Below, one piece after another: positions 51,906 to 60,445 of a stretch of 64,000 nucleotides of DNA. Position 1 is the stretch's first letter. Every line of letters starts with the position of its first letter. The position numbers were made by a program, and so were the translations under genes. Under the pieces are notes generated by a model. It was not told the DNA's origin, did not search any database, and saw only the letters and a list, made by a program, of their open reading frames with translations. The stretch is from positions 124,001 through 188,000 of the forward strand of contig CALLDI010000009.1 in assembly GCA_937998355.1 (NCBI GenBank), in the 5' to 3' direction. This DNA comes from an uncultured Eggerthella sp. Its GTDB lineage: Bacteria; Actinomycetota; Coriobacteriia; Coriobacteriales; Eggerthellaceae.

Positions 51906-53264
51906 CTACTGTGCTGAAGCTTGCTGCTTGCCGGTCGATCCAAAATAACGTTTGTAGAACAGCACGAAACAAATAACGCATACGATGATGGAGAGCACCT
52001 CGGCAACAGGGACTGCGAACCAAACTCCTTCGACACCCCACCACTGCGAGAACAAGAGCAAGCACACCAACACGAACAGGAAGCTTCGCAACGTAGATAT
52101 GGTCGCGGAGACCGCACCATTCGAGAGCGCCGTGAACATATTAGATGTCATGAGACTGATTCCCGCGAACAGGAATCCCGTAGCGAAGATGGTCAGACCA
52201 TGACTTGCCATCTCGAAGAGTTCCGTACCAGGAGCGGCGAAGATCCCGACGAGCAGATGATTGCCGAGCATGCTCACGGCATACACGAGGATGGAACCTA
52301 CCGCAACGAAGAGATAGGCATCCTTCACGATACGGCGCAAACGTGTCCTCTTTTGAGCTCCGTAGTTATAGCTGATGATAGGCGCGATGCCGCTCGCGAA
52401 ACCATAGAACCCAGCCGTGAACAGGAACTCGAGGTATAGGATGACCGTGATGGCAGCGACTCCCTGTTCACCTGCCAACCTGATCATGATCAGGTTATAT
52501 GACAGCGTGATGACCATCGCTGCGAGATTGGAGATCATCTCTGAGATACCGTTAGTGCAGCTCTTCAAGATCATGCCGAAACGCATGACCGGGCGCGCGA
52601 AGTGGAGGCTATGCGCCCTGTTCAGAAAATAGATGACAGCCACTACGACCGGAATGCACGTCGCAAGGCCCGTAGCGATCGCAGCACCCTTGATACCGAG
52701 ACCGAAGACCACGATGAGCAGGTAATCGCCCACCATGTTGAACACACCTGAACACAACGTCACGATAAGACCGAGCTTCGGCGTACCCGCGGTGATGAAA
52801 TAGCTGCTGAACATGAGCTCGAGCACCCAAGGCGCCAAGAATGGCAAGATGAACCAGCAATATTCCTCGCAGAGCGGGAGCAGGATATCGGTCGCGCCAA
52901 GAAAGCGCAACAACGGCGCCATGAAGACGATGAGCGCCACCATGAGCACGAGCCCGAGCAAGAAGCCGAACAACACGAGCGCGCTGAGATTCTCGTGCGC
53001 CTCCTGCTCCTTCCCTTCTCCGATATTCTTCGCGATGACCGCCGAGCCACCAGCACCCAACATCACGCCGAAGCCCATCACGCACGAGAAGACCGGATTG
53101 ACGATATTGAGCGCAGAGAGCGCATTCACTGAAACGAACTGCGCGACGAACACGCCATCCACCATCGTATAGATGGAGGTGAACAGCATCATGCAAACGG
53201 TCGGCAGCGCGTATTTCAGCAGGCCGAAAGCGCCGAAATTCTGTGAGATCTTGTTCTCAGCCAT
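51906..53264 (-). CDS. MATE family efflux transporter
   Basis: 452 residues, about 12 membrane helices in two repeats. N-terminal KYALPTVCMMLFTSIYTMVDGVFVAQFV is MATE-like, with GAGGSAVIAKNIGEGKEQEAHE and the second-half ASGIAPIISYNYGAQKRTRLR. Likely exports cationic drugs or metabolites with Na+ or H+ antiport. Substrate unknown. Follows the thioesterase by 18 bases on the same strand, so probably co-transcribed. Confidence 0.92.
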   Translation of the reverse strand: MAENKISQNFGAFGLLKYALPTVCMMLFTSIYTMVDGVFVAQFVSVNALSALNIVNPVFSCVMGFGVMLGAGGSAVIAKNIGEGKEQEAHENLSALVLFGFLLGLVLMVALIVFMAPLLRFLGATDILLPLCEEYCWFILPFLAPWVLELMFSSYFITAGTPKLGLIVTLCSGVFNMVGDYLLIVVFGLGIKGAAIATGLATCIPVVVAVIYFLNRAHSLHFARPVMRFGMILKSCTNGISEMISNLAAMVITLSYNLIMIRLAGEQGVAAITVILYLEFLFTAGFYGFASGIAPIISYNYGAQKRTRLRRIVKDAYLFVAVGSILVYAVSMLGNHLLVGIFAAPGTELFEMASHGLTIFATGFLFAGISLMTSNMFTALSNGAVSATISTLRSFLFVLVCLLLFSQWWGVEGVWFAVPVAEVLSIIVCVICFVLFYKRYFGSTGKQQASAQ

Positions 53265-53282
53265 CGCCTGATCAAATTGGAT

Positions 53283-53720
53283 CTAAGCTTCTGCCTGCTC
53301 GATCTCTTTATACGTGTCGTAGAGATGTGGCATGGCCCGCTTGATCGAACAAGGTTTGAACGTATCAGCATCCACGAGACAATGCGTGGTCGACCCTGTG
53401 ATGCGCGGCTTCGTCGTTTCAGGGTCGTCGCCTTTGAGGAAGATGCGATAGCTGTACGTGGTTCGCACAGGGGTGGTCTTCGAGATGCGCGTATAGATGG
53501 TCGCGCTCTCTCCGAAACGAAACGGTGTTCCGTACGAGATCTCCGCGTTGATGACCGGACACAAGAAACCCTGCTCCTCGATCCAAGGATATGGAATGCC
53601 CACCTCATCGAGCAAACGGCAACGCGCCACATCGAACCAACTGAAGTAGTTCGAATGATAGACGACGCCCATCTGGTCGGTCTCAGAATAGCGAACTTCC
53701 ATATCCGTCGTGAACTCCAT
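53283..53720 (-). CDS. Acyl-CoA thioesterase (4HBT/YbgC-like)
   Basis: 145 residues. A hot-dog fold thioesterase: VRYSETDQMGVVYHSNYFSWFDVAR contains the D-x-M/L-G-V/H-x-x-H-x-x-Y core with the catalytic Asp. Hydrolyses acyl- or aryl-CoA thioesters; substrate undetermined. Given arylacetyl-CoA enzymes downstream in this window, an aromatic acyl-CoA substrate is possible but not shown. SD AAGGGGAG precedes ATG 53720. Divergent from the prenyltransferase. Confidence 0.88.
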   Translation of the reverse strand: MEFTTDMEVRYSETDQMGVVYHSNYFSWFDVARCRLLDEVGIPYPWIEEQGFLCPVINAEISYGTPFRFGESATIYTRISKTTPVRTTYSYRIFLKGDDPETTKPRITGSTTHCLVDADTFKPCSIKRAMPHLYDTYKEIEQAEA

Positions 53721-53764
53721 CGGTGCACTCCCCTTCTTTCAACTCACCTAGTAATACTAACTTA

Positions 53765-53770
53765 TATAAT
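53765..53770 (+). promoter_or_regulatory. Possible -10 element for the UbiA/MenA gene
   Basis: A perfect TATAAT 39 bases before the TTG start at 53810, in the AT-rich divergent region. No good -35 at 16-18 bases. Confidence 0.4.
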
Positions 53771-53809
53771 AGAGAGCTGAATGAACGATCGTTTAAGCGA
53801 GGGTATTCT

Positions 53810-54772
53810 TTGAACCAACGAACCACGACGCGCAGGCCTACCAACACCTACAGCCCGCTCACCCCTAAGTTCGCCTTCCAGCTCATGGCGCCGCATACGC
53901 TCGCGCCTTCGATCCTCGCCATCCTCTTCTCGATCATCTACACCGCTGTCAGCTTCTCGGGCACGATCAATCTACTGCTCGCGCTCGTGCTCTTCCTCAT
54001 CTGCACGCTCATGCAAGCGGCCGCGAACACCTTGAACGACTATCTCGACTTCAAGAAGGGCACTGATTCGCTGGAGAACTCTTCGGAGGACGCGTTCGAT
54101 GCGGTGCTCGTATACAACAACATCAACCCTACCCACGTGCTCGTCTTCGCGATCGCTCAAATGGTGGTTGCAGCGCTGCTCGGCTGCTATATCGTCTCTA
54201 TTTCTGGCATCATACCGCTCATCATCGGCATCATCGGTGCGATCGTGGTGGTCATCTATTCCGCTGGGCGAACTCCCCTCTCCTACCTGCCCATCGGAGA
54301 GATCGCGATCGGCGTGACCATGGGCGGTCTTATTCCTCTGGCCTGCGTTTATGTACTTTCCGGCGTGCTCGACTGGTGGCTGACGCTCATCACGCTTCCG
54401 CTCATGATCGGCATCGGCATGATCCTCGCGACGAACAACACGTGCGATATCGAGAAGGACATCGAAGCACATCGCCACACGCTCGCGGTCACGCTCGGAC
54501 GCAGCAATGCGGTGAGCCTCTATAAGCTCGTCATCCTCATCTGGCCAGCGCTCATGCTCGTCCTCGAACTGATCTTCTTCACGCCTGGCATCGTCTTCGG
54601 TGTGCTCATGGTCTGTGCTGCATTCCCTATCTTGCGCGCCATCATGCTCAATCCGCTCGTTCAAGCTTCACGTGATGCAGCGATGGCGCAGATCATCAGT
54701 CTCAACATCGTCTTCGCGGCGTTCTATTGCTTATCGATCGCGATGGCGCCATCGATCGCATTCATCATCTAA
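53810..54772 (+). CDS. UbiA family prenyltransferase (MenA-like)
   Basis: About 320 residues from TTG 53810, with GAGGG 6 bases upstream; an in-frame ATG at 53723 would overlap the divergent gene's start region and lacks an SD. Eight or nine membrane helices and both Asp-rich motifs: NTLNDYLDFKKGTD and NNTCDIEKDIEAHR. The most likely role is 1,4-dihydroxy-2-naphthoate octaprenyl/hexaprenyltransferase in menaquinone synthesis. Other UbiA members are possible because no other men genes are adjacent. Confidence 0.85.
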   Translation: MNQRTTTRRPTNTYSPLTPKFAFQLMAPHTLAPSILAILFSIIYTAVSFSGTINLLLALVLFLICTLMQAAANTLNDYLDFKKGTDSLENSSEDAFDAVLVYNNINPTHVLVFAIAQMVVAALLGCYIVSISGIIPLIIGIIGAIVVVIYSAGRTPLSYLPIGEIAIGVTMGGLIPLACVYVLSGVLDWWLTLITLPLMIGIGMILATNNTCDIEKDIEAHRHTLAVTLGRSNAVSLYKLVILIWPALMLVLELIFFTPGIVFGVLMVCAAFPILRAIMLNPLVQASRDAAMAQIISLNIVFAAFYCLSIAMAPSIAFII

Positions 54773-54810
54773 CAGCAAGAATACCCTTCGCGAAAAGAGC
54801 ATTCTTGCTG
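54773..54810. terminator. Inverted repeat between convergent prenyltransferase and gluQ genes
   Basis: Perfect 10-base arms CAGCAAGAAT (54773-54782) and ATTCTTGCTG (54801-54810) with an 18-base loop, right at the stop of the prenyltransferase gene. No T tract; likely a bidirectional stop. Confidence 0.55.
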
Positions 54811-54822
54811 CATCATCGTTGA

Positions 54823-55791
54823 CTAATGACCACGCAGCGCACGCTCAGGAGCGCGCCAGATGACGGAGCGCTTCCCCTTAAGCTGAGTAAGATCAGCGAA
54901 ACGGCGCAATTCATCGAGACTCATCGGTTGGAATTCGGGGGTCAAACCGGTCAAGGATGCAAGATATCCGAGTATGTCTTGCGGTTCCAAATGAAGCTCT
55001 TCGATCAGATATGCCAGAGATGCATCCGCGTTGCGCTTCGAAAGCTTGCGCCCGCTCTCATCGATGAAGATCGGAACATGTCCATACTCAGGCCGCTCAT
55101 ATCCGAGCGATTCCTGCAAGAAGAGCTGCTTGGGCGTCGAGGCGAGAAGGTCGACCCCGCGCACGACCGAATTCACGCCTGCCGCTGCATCATCGACCAC
55201 GACCGCGAGCTGGTAAGCGAACACGCCATCGCTGCGCCGCACGATGAAATCCCCCGAACTTTCTGCGAGATCGTATGAGCACGACCCTTGGAACGCATCG
55301 TCGAACACCTGAACCGGTGCGTCTGCCACATCGAGACGCAGCGCAGGATCGCGCACGAGCGCCCGCGCCGCACGCTCATCGTCGCTCAGCTGCTTACAGG
55401 TGTTCTGGTAGATGTACTCCTCCCCCACATGCGGAGCACGCGCGCTGTGAAGGTCGGCACGAGAACAGAAGCACGGATAGATGAGACCCGCTTCCTCAAG
55501 CTTAGCCAGTGCCGCACGATACGCCTCTTGACGATCAGCCGCGCTTTGATGAACGGGCTCCCCTACCCATTCGAACCCGAACCACGCAAGATCGTGCATC
55601 ACCCCATCGATGAACCGTTGCTTCGAGCGATCGGGGTCGAGGTCTTCGATACGCAGGATCATCTTATCCGCAACAAGGGCGGCGACGAGGCTCGCGAAGA
55701 TATTGCCCACATGAAAACGCCCCGAGGGGCTGGGCGCGAAGCGACCGAGCGCATCAGGGCGTTCTTGTTGTTCAGGGACGAGCGTGGTCAT
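54823..55791 (-). CDS. gluQ: Glutamyl-Q tRNA(Asp) synthetase
   Basis: 322 residues, the short GluRS paralogue without an anticodon-binding domain. GRFAPSPSGRFHVGNIFASL at the start (HIGH replaced by HVGN), LRIEDLDPDRSK, the zinc site CFC...Y-x3-C (YPCFCS, YIYQNTC), and KLSKRNADASL near the C-terminus (KMSKS equivalent). Attaches glutamate to queuosine in tRNA-Asp. Last gene of the long minus-strand run, 39 bases after paaK. Some similar proteins are annotated as GluRS, but the length argues for GluQ. Confidence 0.9.
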   Translation of the reverse strand: MTTLVPEQQERPDALGRFAPSPSGRFHVGNIFASLVAALVADKMILRIEDLDPDRSKQRFIDGVMHDLAWFGFEWVGEPVHQSAADRQEAYRAALAKLEEAGLIYPCFCSRADLHSARAPHVGEEYIYQNTCKQLSDDERAARALVRDPALRLDVADAPVQVFDDAFQGSCSYDLAESSGDFIVRRSDGVFAYQLAVVVDDAAAGVNSVVRGVDLLASTPKQLFLQESLGYERPEYGHVPIFIDESGRKLSKRNADASLAYLIEELHLEPQDILGYLASLTGLTPEFQPMSLDELRRFADLTQLKGKRSVIWRAPERALRGH

Positions 55792-55830
55792 GAGCGCACC
55801 GCCTCTTGCACCGAGTAGAATTACCAGGAT

Positions 55831-57150
55831 CTATTTGCGCAGGTCGGTCACATGCTTGGTCTTACCGAAACTGCGCTCGATCCCGCCTGGCTCGATCAGC
55901 TTCACATCAGAAGAGACGAGCATCGAATCCTTGAGCGTTGCTTGGATATGCTTGCGGAACTTGTCCATCTCTTCGAACGAATCGCTGAAAGCCTCAGGTA
56001 GCAGCTCGACCATGATGGTCATGTGATCGAGGCCGGTCTCGTTGTCCACTTCGATGCGATAATGCGGGCTCACGCCTTCGATGCCCGCTAAGATGTCTTC
56101 GACCTGGGAAGGGAAGACGTTCGTACCACGGATGATGAGCATGTCATCGGTACGCGTGCGCACCTTCTTCATGCGCGCATGCGTACGTCCGCACGCGCAC
56201 GGCTCGGTGATGACGTAGCTCAAGTCGTGCGTACGGTAACGCAGTACCGGGAACGCTTGCTTGTCGAGCGGTGTGAGCACGAGCTCGCCTGGAACGCCCT
56301 CGGGTAGCGGTTCGCCCGTCTTCGGATCGACCACCTCCCAGAGGAAATGATCCTCTGCGATATGCTGCATATCGCGCGACGCCAAGCATTCGCCCGAAAC
56401 ACCTGGGCCCATCACCTCGGTAAGGCCATAGTTATCGGTGCACGTGATGTGCATGCGCTTCTCGATCTCTTCCTTGAGCGCGGGCGGACACGGCTCGCCT
56501 CCGAAAAGACCGATGCGCAAGCTCGAATTCGCCCAATCGAAGCCATGCTTCTCACCGTATTCGCACATATGCATCGCGTAAGACGGCGTCGAGATGAGCA
56601 CCGTGGTCTTATAGTCGTTGATCATCATGAGATGACGCTCGGTATTGCCCGAACCTGCGGGCACCACCATGCAGCCCAGATGCTCGCACCCATAATGCAG
56701 ACCGAAACCACCGGTGAACATGCCATAGCCGAATGCCATCTGCACGCGGTCGGAAGGAACGACACCCGCCATCTGCGCAAGACGCGCGATGCAGTCGCGC
56801 CAGATATCGAGGTCGTGCTCGTTGTATCCGACCACGATCGGCTTGCCGGTCGTTCCCGAGGACGCATGAAGACGCACCACGTCATCGAGCGGGATCGCGA
56901 AGAGCCCGTAAGGATAGGTATCGCGCAATACGGTCTTATCCGTGAAGGGTAACTTGCGCACATCCTCGAGCGTCTGGATATCCCCTGGTACGACACCAAG
57001 TTCGTTCATCTTCTCGCGATACCACGGCACGCGCTCGTAGGTCCAGGCGACCTGGTCTTTGAGCTTCTCGAGCTGAAGCGCGCGAATCTCTTCGCGCGAC
57101 ATGGTCTCGATCGCGGGCTGGAACATCGGTGTCTTCACTGCATCACTCAT
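55831..57150 (-). CDS. paaK: Phenylacetate/arylacetate--CoA ligase (copy 1)
   Basis: 439 residues. An ANL-superfamily ligase of the PaaK type: HASSGTTGKPIVVGYN (P-loop), FGYGMFTGGFGLHYG, YGLTEVMGPGVSGEC, RYRTHDLSY and DDMLIIRGTNVFPSQVE. Forms arylacetyl-CoA from arylacetate, ATP and CoA; in amino-acid fermenters the reaction may run with IorAB products. 27 bases downstream of a gene for an ACT protein, a pairing repeated at 61872-63598. The SD is weak. Confidence 0.93.
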   Translation of the reverse strand: MSDAVKTPMFQPAIETMSREEIRALQLEKLKDQVAWTYERVPWYREKMNELGVVPGDIQTLEDVRKLPFTDKTVLRDTYPYGLFAIPLDDVVRLHASSGTTGKPIVVGYNEHDLDIWRDCIARLAQMAGVVPSDRVQMAFGYGMFTGGFGLHYGCEHLGCMVVPAGSGNTERHLMMINDYKTTVLISTPSYAMHMCEYGEKHGFDWANSSLRIGLFGGEPCPPALKEEIEKRMHITCTDNYGLTEVMGPGVSGECLASRDMQHIAEDHFLWEVVDPKTGEPLPEGVPGELVLTPLDKQAFPVLRYRTHDLSYVITEPCACGRTHARMKKVRTRTDDMLIIRGTNVFPSQVEDILAGIEGVSPHYRIEVDNETGLDHMTIMVELLPEAFSDSFEEMDKFRKHIQATLKDSMLVSSDVKLIEPGGIERSFGKTKHVTDLRK

Positions 57151-57177
57151 GGATTCTCGATTCTTTCTGCGAATGGT

Positions 57178-57591
57178 CTACGAAGAGAAATCAACCTGCG
57201 AGACCAGCTCGACCGGTTGATTGACTAACGCTCGTTCTGCTTTTTCGACATCCTGAACGCCGATCGCGATATAGGTGGAAATGAGCGAATAGCTGTACTT
57301 CACATTCATATCCTGTTTCGCGATGACATCGAAGACGCGTGCGAGCTCTCCAGGAACATCGTTGAGCTTCAAGCAGAGCACGTCGGTCTGCTTGACCGCA
57401 ACGCCCGCACTTTCCAGAACATCGAGCGCACGCGCCGGCTTGTCGACGACGAAGCGCGCGATGCCGTAATCACCCGTATCAGAGAGCGCATACCCTTTCA
57501 CACTGATGTCGTTCTCCACGAGCGTATCCAATATACGCTTCAAGTGTCCGACCTTGCTCTCGATGAAGACGCTTAACTGCGATACCGCCAT
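57178..57591 (-). CDS. ACT domain protein (tandem ACT), partner of paaK copy 1
   Basis: About 137 residues from ATG 57591 (AAGGAGAG upstream); a longer frame to 57828 lies inside iorB. Two ACT folds: VSQLSVFIESKVGHLKRILDTL (about 1-68) and LCLKLNDVPGELARVFDVIAKQ (about 72-137). ACT domains bind amino acids or other small ligands and regulate enzymes. Starts one base after the iorB stop. No enzymatic residues; likely a sensor for the neighbouring aromatic pathway, by inference. Confidence 0.88.
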   Translation of the reverse strand: MAVSQLSVFIESKVGHLKRILDTLVENDISVKGYALSDTGDYGIARFVVDKPARALDVLESAGVAVKQTDVLCLKLNDVPGELARVFDVIAKQDMNVKYSYSLISTYIAIGVQDVEKAERALVNQPVELVSQVDFSS

Positions 57592-57592
57592 G

Positions 57593-58180
57593 TCACTCTC
57601 CTTGCGTATAGGCTGCACCCAGATGGAATGCTTCGATGTTGATGTCGATGGTCTTGGGAGGAACATTCTGACGAATGACCTCTTCCCAGATACTGAAGTC
57701 GAAGGGCAAGCTCGGGGCGAGCGCGCCGAGCAGCACGACGTTCGCGCATTTCGCGGTTCCCGCCTCGCGTGCAAGCTGGCCTGCCGGGATGAGCGTCGCA
57801 CCCAATTCGACCAGGCGCTCGCGCGCATGAGCGGGCATGCTCGCGCGACCCGTCAGGACCGGCAAGGGCTTGATCTCTTCATCGTTCACGACCATCACGC
57901 CATCTTCTTTTAAGAACGCGAGATTGCGCAGCGCCTCCGTGGTCTCGAACGAGACGATGTTGTCGGCGCATCCTTCGTCGCAGACCATGGTCGCCACGTC
58001 ATCACCGAAACGCACGACGGTCGTGACCGCGCCGCCGCGCTGCGCCATGCCGTGGATCTCGGAGACCTTACAGCACTTCCCTGCTGCGCTCGCGACGCGC
58101 GCGAGCAGATCGGCTGCAGTGATGGTGCCCTGGCCGCCGACGCCGCACAGTAAGATGGTATACGTTTGAGGCTGAGTCAT
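57593..58180 (-). CDS. iorB: Indolepyruvate:ferredoxin oxidoreductase, beta subunit
   Basis: 195 residues from ATG 58180 (AGGAG at 7-base spacing; the GTG at 58186 sits too close to it). The gamma-type pyruvate:ferredoxin oxidoreductase domain: ILLCGVGGQGTITAADLLA, EIHGMAQRGGAVTT, and ANVVLLGALAP. Works with IorA to convert indolepyruvate and other arylpyruvates to arylacetyl-CoA plus reduced ferredoxin. iorA ends 13 bases upstream. Confidence 0.95.
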   Translation of the reverse strand: MTQPQTYTILLCGVGGQGTITAADLLARVASAAGKCCKVSEIHGMAQRGGAVTTVVRFGDDVATMVCDEGCADNIVSFETTEALRNLAFLKEDGVMVVNDEEIKPLPVLTGRASMPAHARERLVELGATLIPAGQLAREAGTAKCANVVLLGALAPSLPFDFSIWEEVIRQNVPPKTIDINIEAFHLGAAYTQGE

Positions 58181-58193
58181 GTTCACGCTCCTC

Positions 58194-59921
58194 TTATGCT
58201 CGCTCGATCGCGCCGAACGCGCAGTATTGCTCGCACTGGCCGCATCCGTTACACATATCGGTATCGATCGAAGTTAAGCCACTTTCTTCATGAGAGAAGA
58301 TGGCCGGGCAACCAAGCGAGACACACACGCCACACCCCGAACATTTCTCATTGACGAAATAGGGCGTCTTCTTGCTCTTGTCGAGCAGCACACACGGCCC
58401 TTTGAAGACGATGACGTCGAGTTCGTCACGCGAGACGGCCTCCTTGATCGTCGAACGGACCGCTTTCATGTCGAAGGGATCGACCTCGCTCACATGCGGC
58501 ACGCCGATGGCCTTCAGGATGGCCGGAAGATCGAGCTCGGTGCTCTCTCTGTTCTGCAACGTGACCCCGTTGAACGGATTGCCCTGCTGGCCGGTCATCG
58601 CGGTCGTGCGATTATCGAGGATGCAGATCGTGCCAGCACCCTTGTTGTAGACGGTATTGATGAGGCTCGAAAGACCTGAATGTGCGAACGTCGAATCACC
58701 GATGATACCGACGACGGGACGATGTTCCGTACCCGCCAGCGCAAGCTCGAAACCGTGAGCCATGGAGACCGAAGCACCCATGTCGAGCGTGGTGTCCATC
58801 GCCGAGAGCGGAGGAAGCGCACCGAGCGTGTAACAACCGATATCGCCAGTCACGATAGCCTTCTGACGTGAAAGCTCCTTGAAGACGAGACGATGCGGAC
58901 ATCCCGCACAGAGCGCAGGCGGACGGTTCGGAACATCATCAGGCGTCTCGCGATGCGCAGGAAGCGGACGCCCGAGCGCGCGCAAGATGTCTTCAGGATG
59001 AATCTCTCCATCAGGCGGAAGCGGAACCGCGAATTCATCGAGAGAGATACCGCAGGCGCGTACAGCATCCGAAAGATAGGTCGAAGCCTCTTCGACCACG
59101 TAGAGCTTATCGACGCTCGATTCGAAATCGGCGAGCGCACGAGCTGGCAACGGCCAGGTGACGCCGAGCTTGAAGACCGATACGTCTGGACAAGCTTCCT
59201 TGATATGATCGTAGACTGCGCCAGCGCAGATGATGCCCACCGAAGGATCGCCCTGTTCGACGACGTTGAACGGACAGGTCTCGACCCATTCCTTGAGCGT
59301 CTCGACGCGCTTCGCGACCACCTTGCGACGAGGCTTTGCGAATGCGGGCATCATGACCCATTTGGAAGGATCGGTCTCATAAGGCTTGATCGGCACGGAG
59401 ATGCGATCGCCCACTTCGACAGGGGTCTTCGTGTGAGAGATGCGAACGGTCGAGCGCATCATGAAAGGAACATCGAACTGCTCTGAGAGCGGATAAGCAG
59501 CCTTCGCGAAATCGAACGCTTCCTGAGAATCGCTCGGTTCGAGGATCGGCACGAGCGATGCCATGGCGTAATAACGACTGTCCTGTTCGTTCTGCGACGA
59601 GAACATGCCCGGGTCATCGGCTGCGAGCAGCAGCAGACCGCCATTCACTCCCGTATATGAGGCGGTGAAGAGCGGATCAGCGCAAACGTTCACGCCGACA
59701 TGCTTCATCGTGACGAGCACGCGCGCACCCGCCGCGGATGCACCCATGGCCACCTCGAGCGCCACCTTCTCGTTCGGGCACCACTCAGCGTACACATCGG
59801 GAAGGGTCGCGAACGTCTCCATGGTCTCCGTCGAAGGAGTTCCCGGATAAGCGGTGCCGATATGACATCCCGCCTCCCATGCGCCGCGCGCGATCGCTTC
59901 ATTACCTGATAAGAATTCCAT
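58194..59921 (-). CDS. iorA: Indolepyruvate:ferredoxin oxidoreductase, alpha subunit
   Basis: 575 residues. N-terminal pyrimidine-binding domain (GNEAIARGAWEAGCHIGTAYPGTPS), then a TPP-binding domain (TGDIGCYTLGALPP). Two 4Fe-4S clusters at the C-terminus: CSGCGVC-x4-C and CNGCGQC-x3-C. Thiamine-dependent oxidative decarboxylation of arylpyruvates, feeding electrons to ferredoxin. SD AAAGGAT precedes ATG 59921. Together with the flanking PaaK/ACT genes it suggests fermentation of aromatic amino acids. Confidence 0.96.
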   Translation of the reverse strand: MEFLSGNEAIARGAWEAGCHIGTAYPGTPSTETMETFATLPDVYAEWCPNEKVALEVAMGASAAGARVLVTMKHVGVNVCADPLFTASYTGVNGGLLLLAADDPGMFSSQNEQDSRYYAMASLVPILEPSDSQEAFDFAKAAYPLSEQFDVPFMMRSTVRISHTKTPVEVGDRISVPIKPYETDPSKWVMMPAFAKPRRKVVAKRVETLKEWVETCPFNVVEQGDPSVGIICAGAVYDHIKEACPDVSVFKLGVTWPLPARALADFESSVDKLYVVEEASTYLSDAVRACGISLDEFAVPLPPDGEIHPEDILRALGRPLPAHRETPDDVPNRPPALCAGCPHRLVFKELSRQKAIVTGDIGCYTLGALPPLSAMDTTLDMGASVSMAHGFELALAGTEHRPVVGIIGDSTFAHSGLSSLINTVYNKGAGTICILDNRTTAMTGQQGNPFNGVTLQNRESTELDLPAILKAIGVPHVSEVDPFDMKAVRSTIKEAVSRDELDVIVFKGPCVLLDKSKKTPYFVNEKCSGCGVCVSLGCPAIFSHEESGLTSIDTDMCNGCGQCEQYCAFGAIERA

Positions 59922-59983
59922 GCACTATCCTTTATCGCTTATTCGAAACGCCCCTGATCAGGGAGAACTTCAGATTCGACCGA

Positions 59984-60418
59984 TCACTCGGAGAAACGGA
60001 TGACGAAGCATCCGACCTGCAACAAGTCACCGTTGTGGAGCACCGCGTTCTTGACGGCCTTGTTGTTGACCCAGACGCCATTGAAAGAATCGCGATCGGT
60101 GATGGTCCACTCTCCACCGATGCGCTCCATCTCGGCATGAACGCGAGAGACGGTCATATCGTTGAGCATGATGCCGCATTTGGGTGAGCGACCGATCTCG
60201 ACGAAATCGGAATCGAGCTTGAAGACCAAGCCTTCCTGCTTGCCATAGCAAACGCGCAGCGTCGCGTAAGCCTCATCGTCGGTAGATGCGTTCGCACCTT
60301 CTGGCTCGACCGAGATCGCACCGAACTCTTCAGTGGCATCTTGAAAATGGTAACCGCAGACCGAACAGCGATCGCCATCGTTGTTGGCTTCATTCATGCA
60401 TACAGGACAGGTGGTCAT
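59984..60418 (-). CDS. Zinc-ribbon FHA domain protein
   Basis: 144 residues. N-terminal zinc ribbon CPVC...CSVC (Cys 4, 7, 18, 21), an acidic Glu/Ala/Ser/Thr linker (about 25-50, with possible phosphoacceptor threonines), and an FHA domain (about 52-144): EIGRSPKCGIMLNDMTVSRVHAEME, DSFNGVWVNN. FHA domains bind phosphothreonine, so a Ser/Thr kinase partner is expected; none is in this window. Between dacA and iorA in one run of minus-strand genes. Reminiscent of GarA/OdhI-type regulators (acidic Thr-containing tail plus FHA), but with a zinc ribbon at the front. Confidence 0.85.
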   Translation of the reverse strand: MTTCPVCMNEANNDGDRCSVCGYHFQDATEEFGAISVEPEGANASTDDEAYATLRVCYGKQEGLVFKLDSDFVEIGRSPKCGIMLNDMTVSRVHAEMERIGGEWTITDRDSFNGVWVNNKAVKNAVLHNGDLLQVGCFVIRFSE

Positions 60419-60445
60419 GATATCTCTCTATCTTCTACTCGCGCC

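Noticed and set aside
57592..57828. Extended N-terminus for the ACT protein at 57178-57591
   Set aside because: The extension lies wholly within iorB in another frame; ATG 57591 has a strong SD and begins the ACT fold.
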